Source of the DNA: Nonomuraea pusilla
Lineage (GTDB): Bacteria > Actinomycetota > Actinomycetes > Streptosporangiales > Streptosporangiaceae
Length of the DNA: 63,043 bases
Assembly: GCF_900109355.1 (NCBI RefSeq)
Contig: NZ_FOBF01000034.1
Location: 1 to 63,043 of the forward strand
Reading direction: 5' to 3'
Positions 56,567 to 63,043 of this stretch are shown one piece after another. How positions within the stretch are numbered: the first letter of the stretch is position 1; the number at the start of each line of letters is the position of its first letter. Under the pieces are notes generated by a model. It was not told where the DNA came from and made no database searches. It worked only from the letters and a program-made list of their open reading frames with translations. Position numbers and translations under genes: made by a program.

Positions 56567-57562
56567 GTGTCCTGCGACGTCCTTGAGATCGCCTGCGACG
56601 AGTCCGGCGCGGAGGGCGAGAACCTCATCGGCGCGATCAACGCCGTGTTCGCGCACGCCGGCGTGCGGTTCGGCGTCGCCGAGGCGGCGGAGCGCGTCCG
56701 CGAGATCCGGGCGCGGGCGCCCTCGCCGGTGCAGGAGTACAAGGCGGGCCACATCCTGAGGGAGAAGAACCGGGCGACGCTCGAATGGGTGCTCGGCCCC
56801 TCGGGCCCGCTGGAGGGCCACGCGCACGTCCACCTGACCGAGAAGAGGTACTTCGCCGTCAGCAGGCTCGCCGGGCTCCTCCTGGACGACCCCGACCCCG
56901 GGATGTTCCTGGACGAGCGGGCGCGCGACCTTGCCACCGCCCTCTACCTGGAGGGCGGCCCCGCCTTCGGGGCCGGCGCGTGGGAGTCCTTCCTCAGGGC
57001 GTTCAACGCCGCCGTACGCGTGAACAACGGGAGGAACGCGGAGGCGTCGGTGGACGCCCTGTTCGCCCTCGCCGCCGAGCTGCGCCCGGCCGCGCCAGGC
57101 GGACGCATGGGCGCGGTCGCGGACCTGCTGCGGGCCGCCAGGCCGAACGTCGAGCGGCTGCGCGCCCTGCACCTCGCCGACCCGGCCATGCCGCCCGCGC
57201 TCGACCCGCTGCTCCCCGCCATCGCGTACGCGGTGGCGCGGTGGGGCGAGGGCGCCGCGCCGGTGCTCGTCGTCCACGACCGGCAGACCGCGCTCACGGA
57301 CGAGCGCGTGGACCGGGTCGCCAAGGCGGTGCCCGCGGTCGCCGCGACCGCGCGGATGGCGGGGCTGCGCCTGGCGGCCTCGCACGCCGACCCGCGCGTG
57401 CAGCTCGCCGACCTGCTGGCCGGGGCCGCCCGGCGCATCGCCCAGGACGAGCTGGCCGGGCGGGGCGACCGGCGGCTCACGGAGCTCCTGCGCCCGTACG
57501 TGGACCGGGCCTCCGTCTGGGGCGACCCGCGCAGCCGCGCCCTCCTCCACCCCGACCCCTGA
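56567..57562 (+). CDS. DUF3800-like protein
   Basis: The 331 residues begin VLEIACDESGAEGENLI, the DESG start typical of DUF3800 proteins, with YKAGHILREKN and late ASHADPRVQLADLLAGAARR, the conserved Asp-containing helix near the end of that family. DUF3800 has an RNase H-like fold and an unknown substrate. It is divergent from the kinase across 115 bp and convergent with the ApbE gene. GTG start. Confidence 0.7.
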   Translation: MSCDVLEIACDESGAEGENLIGAINAVFAHAGVRFGVAEAAERVREIRARAPSPVQEYKAGHILREKNRATLEWVLGPSGPLEGHAHVHLTEKRYFAVSRLAGLLLDDPDPGMFLDERARDLATALYLEGGPAFGAGAWESFLRAFNAAVRVNNGRNAEASVDALFALAAELRPAAPGGRMGAVADLLRAARPNVERLRALHLADPAMPPALDPLLPAIAYAVARWGEGAAPVLVVHDRQTALTDERVDRVAKAVPAVAATARMAGLRLAASHADPRVQLADLLAGAARRIAQDELAGRGDRRLTELLRPYVDRASVWGDPRSRALLHPDP

Positions 57563-57577
57563 CCCACCGCCGTCTCG

Positions 57578-58321
57578 TCAGCCGGTGAGGCGGGGGAAGC
57601 CGGTCGTCTGCCAGGTCTCGCCGGTCGGGGTCATGGCGAACGCCTCCAGGCCGTCGGCCGCCTCCACCCAGTCGCGGGCCGCCCCGCCCATGGCGAACGC
57701 CGCCGTCGCGTACGCGTCCACCGCGGTCAGCCGGGAGCCGACCAGGGTGAGCGAGGCCAGCGCGGCGGCCGGGGCCCCGGTGTGCGGGTCCACGATGTGC
57801 GCGCCCCGCTCGGCCACGCCGGAGGTGGCGACCGCCAGGCCGGCCCCGGCGACGACGGCGGCGATCGCGCCCGGCCGCAGCGGGTGGGCGATGCCGACCC
57901 GCCAGGGCCGCCCGGGTGCCGGCCGGTCGCCGAGCTGGACGTCGCCGCCGCCGTTCACGCTGTGCCTGCGCAGCCCGGCCGCGTCCAGCAGAGCGGAGGC
58001 CCGCTCGATCGCCCAGCCCTTGACCAGCCCCGACGGGTCGAGCGCGGCGCCTGGCCGCGCCGTGAAGTAGCCGCCGGTGGCGCGTTCGGCCTCCTCGCAC
58101 AGGGCGAGCACCTCGGCCACCTCGGGCGGGCAGGCGGCGAGCCCGATCTCGCCGCGCCCGAGCCTGCTGACCGGGCTGTCCGGCCGGTACGTCGAGAAGA
58201 CCGCGTCCACCCGGTGCAGCCAGGCGACGGCCTCCCCGAGCGCCCTGGCGGTCTCCTCGGGCTCCCCGTCCCTGATGTCGAACGAGAAGACCGTGCCCAT
58301 GACGTGTTCGGCGTGCCGCAT
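57578..58321 (-). CDS. apbE: FAD:protein FMN transferase (ApbE)
   Basis: The 247 residues match ApbE: HVMGTVFSFDIRD, FSTYRPDSPVSRLGRGE, VLALCEEAERATGGYF, DPSGLVKGWAIERASALLDA, SVNGGGDVQLG and THE metal-binding end TAVDAYATAAFAMG. ApbE attaches FMN to a Thr in target proteins; the FMN-binding protein encoded just upstream is the obvious target. Stop and start of the two genes share one base (TGATG). Confidence 0.9.
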   Translation of the reverse strand: MRHAEHVMGTVFSFDIRDGEPEETARALGEAVAWLHRVDAVFSTYRPDSPVSRLGRGEIGLAACPPEVAEVLALCEEAERATGGYFTARPGAALDPSGLVKGWAIERASALLDAAGLRRHSVNGGGDVQLGDRPAPGRPWRVGIAHPLRPGAIAAVVAGAGLAVATSGVAERGAHIVDPHTGAPAAALASLTLVGSRLTAVDAYATAAFAMGGAARDWVEAADGLEAFAMTPTGETWQTTGFPRLTG

Positions 58322-58887
58322 CACAGGCCGGCCCGGTCGATGGCGCTCTGCAGGGAGCGGATGTAGCCCTCGCTGGTGTACGTGGCCCCGGAGACGGTGT
58401 CGATGTCGGCGCTCTGCTTCGACAGCGTCTCCTCCTTCAGCGTCGGCAGGGCGACGGCGCTGATCTCCCGGTCGCGCCGGTTCCCGTCGGGGTACTGGAC
58501 GACGTCCACGCCGGTGATCTTCTTGCCGGAGACGGCGATGCGGACCTGCACCGGCCCCCAGCGGGTGTCCACGACGTCGCCGGTGGCCCCGCCCGCGGCG
58601 GACCTGGCGGACGGGCTCTTCTTCACCGTCGGGGTGGGGGCGGCGACCGTCCCTCGGCCGTCGTCGTCGCCGTGTTCGTCCCCGTCGTCGTCCCCGTGTT
58701 CGTCGCCGTGTTCGTCGCCGTCGCCGTCGGACCTGGTGAGGGCGGACGGCTGCCGGCCGGACCCGCTGTCCTGCTGGGTCAGCGCGGACGGCGGCTGGGC
58801 GACCGCGGTGACGTCGTGCGGTTTGAACGACAACAGCAGCACCAGGCCGATGGTCGTGACGACCACGGCCAGCAGGGCTCTGCGCAT
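58321..58887 (-). CDS. Exported FMN-binding-domain protein
   Basis: The 188 residues contain one N-terminal anchor (about 3-20, ALLAVVVTTIGLVLLLSF), an acidic-His repeat (about 52-78, units DGDEHGD and DDDGDEHG) and an FMN-binding domain (about 105-188). The ApbE target motif SGATYTS lies near 165. The flavin is thus held outside the membrane and can receive electrons from the neighbouring reductase. The repeat could bind metal. Confidence 0.87.
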   Translation of the reverse strand: MRRALLAVVVTTIGLVLLLSFKPHDVTAVAQPPSALTQQDSGSGRQPSALTRSDGDGDEHGDEHGDDDGDEHGDDDGRGTVAAPTPTVKKSPSARSAAGGATGDVVDTRWGPVQVRIAVSGKKITGVDVVQYPDGNRRDREISAVALPTLKEETLSKQSADIDTVSGATYTSEGYIRSLQSAIDRAGL

Positions 58888-58896
58888 GGGGGTCTC

Positions 58897-60255
58897 CTAG
58901 AACTCGAAGGACTCGTGGTGGATCCTGCGGGCGGGCACGCCGGCCGCGCGCAGCCCGGCGATGGCGGCGCGGGTCATGCCGGGGGGGCCGCAGACGTACA
59001 CGTCGTGGTCGCGCAGGCCGGGCACGAGGTGGGCGAGCACGGCGGGGTCGAACGGCCCGGCGCCGCCCCTGCGCCCGGTGGAGTAGTGCAGGCGGGCGCC
59101 GCGTGCCGTCGCGATCTGTTCCAGCTCGTGCCTGAAGACCAGGTCGGCTTCCTCGCGGGCGCGGTAGAGGAGGGTGACGTCGCCGGGCAGTGACTCGAAC
59201 AGGGCCCGCAGCGGCGTGATGCCGACGCCGCCCGCGATCAGCAGCACCTGTCGCCGCCTGCGCAGGCGTCCGGTGAGCGCGCCGTACGGGCCTTCGGCGA
59301 ACACACTGGTGCCCGGACGCAGCCGCGCGAGCGCGGCGCTGTGGTCGCCGAGCGCCTTGACGGTGAAGCGGAGGGTGCCGCCGCCGGGCGGCGCGGACAG
59401 CGAGTACGGGTTGGCCGACCACCACAGTCCCCTGGTGAGGAAGCGCCAGCGGAAGAACTGGCCGGGCTCGGCGTGGAGCCGTCCGAGGTCGCGCCCGGTG
59501 ACGTGGACGGACACGACGCCGGGCGCCTCGGGCACGACGGCGGCCACGCGCAGCCGGTGCCGCAGCGACAGCCGGACCGGCGCGAGGAACCGGTACCAGA
59601 CGATGAGCGCGGCGACGCCCAGGTAGAGCGCGTACCAGGCGGCGCGGGCGACGGGGTCGCCGGTGAACTCGGCGCCGGTCTCCAGCTGGTGCCCGAAGGC
59701 CAGCCAGGCCGCGAGGTAGGTGTAGAAGTGCAGGTGGTACCAGGTCTCGTAGCGCAGGCGGCGGCGGGCGGCCCTGGCGGAGATCACGCCGGTCGCGACG
59801 AGGAGCAGCAGCGCCGCGGTCGCCTTGAGCACGTCGGGGAACGACAGCAGCATGGTCGCCGTCTCGTCCACCACGCTGACCTGGTCGGCGAAGGCGTACC
59901 CCCAGATGACGAGCAGGGCGTGCGCGACGACCAGGCCGACGACGTACCTGCCGCCCATGGCGTGCCAGCGGGTGAGCCGGTCGGTGCCGACGCCGCGTTC
60001 CAGCGCGGGCACCCGGGCCATGAGCGCGAGCAGCACCGCCATGGCGTACGCGGCGAGCAGGCCGGTGATGCGGGCGGCGCCGGTCAGCCATCCGTCGAGG
60101 CCCGCCACGGCGGGCGTGTTCCGCCACCACAGCGCGAGCACCGCGACGACGCCCAGGCCGATGAGGGCGAGCACCGGCTCGGCCCGCACGGCGGGGCCGC
60201 GCGCCGGGGACCTCGCGGACGTGCGGGTCCTGGGCGGCGTGTACGTGGTGGTCAC
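58897..60255 (-). CDS. Ferric-reductase-like transmembrane oxidoreductase
   Basis: The 452 residues have a six-span ferric-reductase domain (about 25-220) with paired His in VVGLVVAHALLV, YHLHFYTYLAAW and AFGHQLE for heme. An FAD domain (NPYSLS) and an NAD(P) domain (GGVGITPLRAL, YVCGPPGM) follow. It should pass electrons from NAD(P)H across the membrane, probably to the FMN protein encoded nine bases downstream. GTG 60255 has AAAGGAG six bases upstream. Confidence 0.87.
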   Translation of the reverse strand: MTTTYTPPRTRTSARSPARGPAVRAEPVLALIGLGVVAVLALWWRNTPAVAGLDGWLTGAARITGLLAAYAMAVLLALMARVPALERGVGTDRLTRWHAMGGRYVVGLVVAHALLVIWGYAFADQVSVVDETATMLLSFPDVLKATAALLLLVATGVISARAARRRLRYETWYHLHFYTYLAAWLAFGHQLETGAEFTGDPVARAAWYALYLGVAALIVWYRFLAPVRLSLRHRLRVAAVVPEAPGVVSVHVTGRDLGRLHAEPGQFFRWRFLTRGLWWSANPYSLSAPPGGGTLRFTVKALGDHSAALARLRPGTSVFAEGPYGALTGRLRRRRQVLLIAGGVGITPLRALFESLPGDVTLLYRAREEADLVFRHELEQIATARGARLHYSTGRRGGAGPFDPAVLAHLVPGLRDHDVYVCGPPGMTRAAIAGLRAAGVPARRIHHESFEF

Positions 60256-60388
60256 GGGGGCTCCTTTCGCCGGGACGAGCCCCACCGTGCCAACCGAAGT
60301 TCTGGGTTCCTTCTGAAAAGGGAGCGGGCGCGGTGTTTCAGAGGATTTTCAGAGGTTGACAGTGTGTTGTTCGGGTGGAGAGGTGACT

Positions 60389-61102
60389 ATGGCAGTGCTG
60401 CTGCGCCCGGACGGGTCCCCCATCCGCGTGCTGATCGTCGATGACGAGCCCGACATCGTCGAGGTCCTGGAGGGCGTGCTCCGGCAGGAGGGCTGGGAGG
60501 TGCGCGGAGCGGGCGACGGCGCGACCGCCGTCAGGCTGGCCGGCGAGTTCGAGCCCGACGCGGTGATCCTGGACGTGATGCTGCCCGACATGGACGGCCT
60601 GGAGATCATGGCGAGGGTCAGGGAGCGGGCGCCCGAGGTGTGCGTGCTGTTCCTGACGGCGCGCGACGCCGTCGAGGACCGCGTGGCCGGCATCACGGCG
60701 GGCGGCGACGACTACGTGACCAAGCCGTTCAGCCTGGACGAGGTGGTGGCGCGGCTGCGCGGCCTGCTGCGCAGGGCGGGCATGGCGAACACGGCCAGGC
60801 AGGGCGGCAACCGGCTGGTCGTGGGCGACCTGTCCATGGACGAGGAGGCCAGGGAGGTCACCAGGGCGGGCGAGCTGATCGACCTGACGCCCACCGAGTT
60901 CGAGCTGCTCCGCCTGCTCATGCACCACCCGCGCAAGGTGCTGAGCAAGGCGCAGATCCTCGACCACGTCTGGTCGTACGACTTCGGCGGGCAGGCGCAC
61001 GTCGTCGAGCTGTACATCAGCTACCTGCGCAAGAAGATCGACTCGGGGCGGGCGCCGCTCATCCACACGGTGCGCGGCGTCGGGTACGTGCTCAAGCCAT
61101 GA
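60389..61102 (+). CDS. OmpR/PhoB-family response regulator
   Basis: The 237 residues have a receiver (about 10-125: VLIVDDEPDIVEVLEGVLRQ, phospho-Asp in VILDVMLPDMDG, Lys in VTKPF) and a winged-helix output domain (about 140-235: LTPTEFELLRLLMHHPRKVL, YISYLRKKIDSG, VRGVGYVLKP). GGAGAGG lies before ATG 60389. It overlaps its kinase by ATGA and diverges from the reductase/FMN/ApbE operon across 133 bp, so it may regulate it. Confidence 0.9.
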   Translation: MAVLLRPDGSPIRVLIVDDEPDIVEVLEGVLRQEGWEVRGAGDGATAVRLAGEFEPDAVILDVMLPDMDGLEIMARVRERAPEVCVLFLTARDAVEDRVAGITAGGDDYVTKPFSLDEVVARLRGLLRRAGMANTARQGGNRLVVGDLSMDEEAREVTRAGELIDLTPTEFELLRLLMHHPRKVLSKAQILDHVWSYDFGGQAHVVELYISYLRKKIDSGRAPLIHTVRGVGYVLKP

Positions 61103-62529
61103 TCCGCCCGTTCCCCCGCACGCTGCGCGGCCGGCTGGTCGCGGGGGTGCTCGCGCTGCTCGCGCTGGCCTGCACGGCGGTGGGGGTGGCGACGTCCGTC
61201 GCGATGTACCGCTTCCTGCTCGACCGCGTTGACCAGCAGCTGTACGCGGCGGGCCCCATCTACGCCGCCAGCCTGGAGCACCGGGAGGACCATCAGGAGC
61301 GCGGCGACACCCGCTCGCAGGCGCCGGGGACGCTGGGCGTCCGGCTGCTCCGCGGCCGGGTGACGGACGCGGCCCTGGTGACGCGCCAGGGCGACGTGTA
61401 CGTGCCGCTCTCGGCGGCCGACCGGGAGACGCTGGAGGGGGTGCCGTCGGACGGCGTGCCCCGCACGGTTGAGCTGTCGCGGCTGCGGGAGTACCGGGTC
61501 ACGGCCAGGGCCGGCGACGACGGCGACGTGCTGATCACGGGGTTGTCGCTGCACGAGGCGAGCGAGACGCTGGCCCGCCTGCAGATGCTGGAGGTGGCGC
61601 TGTTCGCGGCGGCGCTGCTGGGGACGGGCGTGGCGGGGGCGGTGTGGGTGCGGCTGGCGCTGCGCCCGCTGGAGCGGGTGACGGCGACCGCGCGCAGGGT
61701 GGCCACGCTGCCGCTGGCGAGCGGCGAGGTGGCGCTGGCGGAGCGGGTGCCCGACACGGATCCCGCGACGGAGACGGGCCAGCTCGGCTCCGCGTTCAAT
61801 CTCATGCTGGGCCACGTCGAGGAGGCGCTGGGCCGCCGGCACGCCAGCGAGCAGCGGCTGCGCGCGTTCGCGGCCGACGCCAGTCACGAGCTGCGCACCC
61901 CGCTGACGGCGATCCGCGGTCACGCGGAGCTGGCGCTGCGCGGGGCCGAGCCGATGCCGGAGGGGGTGCGCAGGGCGCTCGACAGGATCGACGCGGAGTC
62001 GGTGCGGATGGGCGGGCTGGTGGACGACCTGCTGCTGCTCGCCCGGCTCGACGCGGGCCGGCCGCTGGCGGCCGGTGAGGTGGACCTGACCCGCCTGGCC
62101 ATCGACGTCACGGGCGACGCGCGGGCCGCGGCCCCGGGGCACCGCTGGCGGCTGGAGCTGCCGGAGGAGCCGGTGCTCGTGACGGGCGACCAGTCCCGGC
62201 TGCACCAGGTGCTCGCCAACCTGCTGGCGAACGCCCGCACGCACACGCCGCCCGGCTCCACCGTCACGGTGGCGGTGCGCGGGCGGGGGGCCTCGGTGGA
62301 GCTGTCGGTCACCGACGACGGGCCCGGCATCCCTGCCGAGCTGCAGGAGGAGGTCTTCGAGCGCTTCAGCCGGGTGGACCGCGGCCGTTCGCGGGCCTCG
62401 GGCGGCACCGGGCTGGGGCTGGCGATCGTCCGCGCGGTGGTCGCGGCGCACGGCGGCACGGTCTCGGTGTCGAGCCGCCCGGGAGAGACCGCCTTCGTGG
62501 TGCGGCTCCCCGCCCGGCCCCCCTCGTAG
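61099..62529 (+). CDS. OmpR-type sensor histidine kinase
   Basis: The 476 residues contain two spans (about 8-30 and 160-182), an outside sensor loop (about 31-160), HAMP, the H-box DASHELRTPLTAIRGHAELA and a HATPase (LANLLANARTHTPPG, DDGPGIPAELQEEVFERFSR, GTGLGLAIVRAVVAAHGG). It is the partner of the response regulator before it. A strong hairpin terminator follows. Confidence 0.91.
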   Translation: MIRPFPRTLRGRLVAGVLALLALACTAVGVATSVAMYRFLLDRVDQQLYAAGPIYAASLEHREDHQERGDTRSQAPGTLGVRLLRGRVTDAALVTRQGDVYVPLSAADRETLEGVPSDGVPRTVELSRLREYRVTARAGDDGDVLITGLSLHEASETLARLQMLEVALFAAALLGTGVAGAVWVRLALRPLERVTATARRVATLPLASGEVALAERVPDTDPATETGQLGSAFNLMLGHVEEALGRRHASEQRLRAFAADASHELRTPLTAIRGHAELALRGAEPMPEGVRRALDRIDAESVRMGGLVDDLLLLARLDAGRPLAAGEVDLTRLAIDVTGDARAAAPGHRWRLELPEEPVLVTGDQSRLHQVLANLLANARTHTPPGSTVTVAVRGRGASVELSVTDDGPGIPAELQEEVFERFSRVDRGRSRASGGTGLGLAIVRAVVAAHGGTVSVSSRPGETAFVVRLPARPPS

Positions 62530-62552
62530 GACGACGACCCCGCGCGCACAGC

Positions 62553-62589
62553 GCGACGCCCGCCCCCGAGGTCCGGGGGCGGGCGTCGC
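62553..62589. terminator. Bidirectional terminator, 16-bp perfect stem
   Basis: GCGACGCCCGCCCCCG and its exact complement flank an AGGTC loop. It separates the convergent kinase and DoxX genes. Confidence 0.9.
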
Positions 62590-62605
62590 GGGTGCGGCGT
62601 GGCGA

Positions 62606-63043
62606 CTACCGCAGGTACGGGTTCCGCTTGACGATCTCCAGGTTGCCCAGGCCGAGGGTGGCTCCGGCGTTGGCCATGGCCAGGCCGACCAGGACGACCG
62701 CGTAGACGATGTGCTCGTCCATGAACGGGTTGTTGGCGAGGGGCAGTTCGGCCGCCCACATCAGGGCCAGCATCAGCGGGCCGGCCACCGCGGCGATCCT
62801 GGTGCCCACGCCGAGGACGAGGGCGGCGCCGATGCCGAGCAGGCCGAGCATGAACAGCCAGTCCACCCACGCCTGGCCGGCCAGCGCGCTGAAGAAGCCG
62901 CCGAGCGCGTTGTCGCCGGTGCCCTTGAGGAAGCCGGTCGTCGGGCTGCCGCCGGCGATCCACGCCTTGTTCGCGGGGGTGGCGAAGCCCCAGCCGAAGG
63001 TCTTGTCGAGGAAGGCCCACAGGAAGATCCAGCCGATCGCGAT
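62606..63043 (-). CDS. DoxX-family membrane protein, 5' end outside the window
   Basis: The visible 145 residues contain four spans: GWIFLWAFLDKTFGWGFATP, WLFMLGLLGIGAALVLGVG, AVAGPLMLALMWAAELPLAN and HIVYAVVLVGLAMANAGATL, ending VKRNPYLR. This is the DoxX pattern (compare the thiosulfate:quinone oxidoreductase subunit and SURF-type relatives). The frame is open to the window end, so the N-terminus is missing. Substrate and partner unknown. Confidence 0.8.
   Translation of the reverse strand: MAIGWIFLWAFLDKTFGWGFATPANKAWIAGGSPTTGFLKGTGDNALGGFFSALAGQAWVDWLFMLGLLGIGAALVLGVGTRIAAVAGPLMLALMWAAELPLANNPFMDEHIVYAVVLVGLAMANAGATLGLGNLEIVKRNPYLR

Noticed and set aside
1..63043. A secondary-metabolite cluster
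   Set aside because: No PKS, NRPS, terpene synthase, lanthipeptide or similar core enzyme was found. The methyltransferase, SDR, monooxygenase and exporter are scattered in separate modules.

Overview
The window is about 70% GC, with dense, often overlapping genes, frequent GTG and TTG starts and many actinobacterial families: DUF5994, an XRE-TPR regulator, a KorSA-like GntR repressor, a Pra-like AICE protein, SpoIIE-type and STAS regulators, and eukaryote-like Ser/Thr kinase. It most likely comes from a filamentous actinomycete of the Streptosporangiales type (Nonomuraea, Streptosporangium or Actinomadura-like). The order is an inference from style and gene content; Actinomycetota is close to certain.

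Region 1 (1-12.6 kb) is a mobile-element graveyard around a few working genes. An IS4-family element with perfect 22-bp ends sits on the start of an IS5-family transposase that is read through a -1 frameshift site. The IS5 copy in turn truncates an unknown gene, which is fused to half an integrase. Relics of an ABC exporter, IS4, IS3, a tyrosine recombinase and a serine recombinase follow. Between them lie a fatty-acid desaturase coupled to a DUF5994 gene, an Asp23-type envelope-stress operon, a STAS protein, a second DUF5994 gene and a SpoIIE-type phosphatase.

Region 2 (12.07-18.71 kb) is an integrated element. It is bounded by two identical 45-bp copies of the 3' end of tRNA-Lys(UUU). Paired arm-type repeats lie just inside both ends, and a decayed integrase lies next to one of them. 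It carries a Pra-like gene under a double palindromic operator, a GntR repressor, a membrane protein, a small zinc-ribbon gene, an XRE-TPR regulator and a triple-S1 protein. It looks like a cut-down AICE. A second copy of part of it, missing about 2.7 kb internally, lies at 28.9-29.6 kb.

Region 3 (18.7-28.5 kb) is one tightly coupled minus-strand operon for peptide uptake and breakdown: binding protein, two permeases, two ATPases, a FadR-type regulator, an M20 amidohydrolase and a secreted tripeptidyl-aminopeptidase-like enzyme. Matching 22-bp operators precede the binding protein and the M20 gene.

Region 4 (29.8-44.7 kb) holds small regulator-target modules: FAD monooxygenase / metallo-beta-lactamase fold enzyme / MarR with a 20-bp palindrome; a cysteine-bearing SufR-like regulator divergent from membrane proteins; a DUF1259 lipoprotein; a PadR-controlled MacB-type export operon; a cold-shock protein; an SDR without its catalytic Ser and Tyr; and a methyltransferase.

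Region 5 (45-63 kb) looks like ordinary chromosome: cydAB, a NarL-type two-component pair, a LuxR regulator with an upstream palindrome, an ECF sigma factor with its membrane partner, a Ser/Thr kinase, a DUF3800-like protein, a flavin-based transmembrane electron-transfer operon (ferric-reductase-like protein, FMN-binding protein, ApbE), an OmpR two-component pair and a partial DoxX protein. No rRNA, complete tRNA or CRISPR array was seen.
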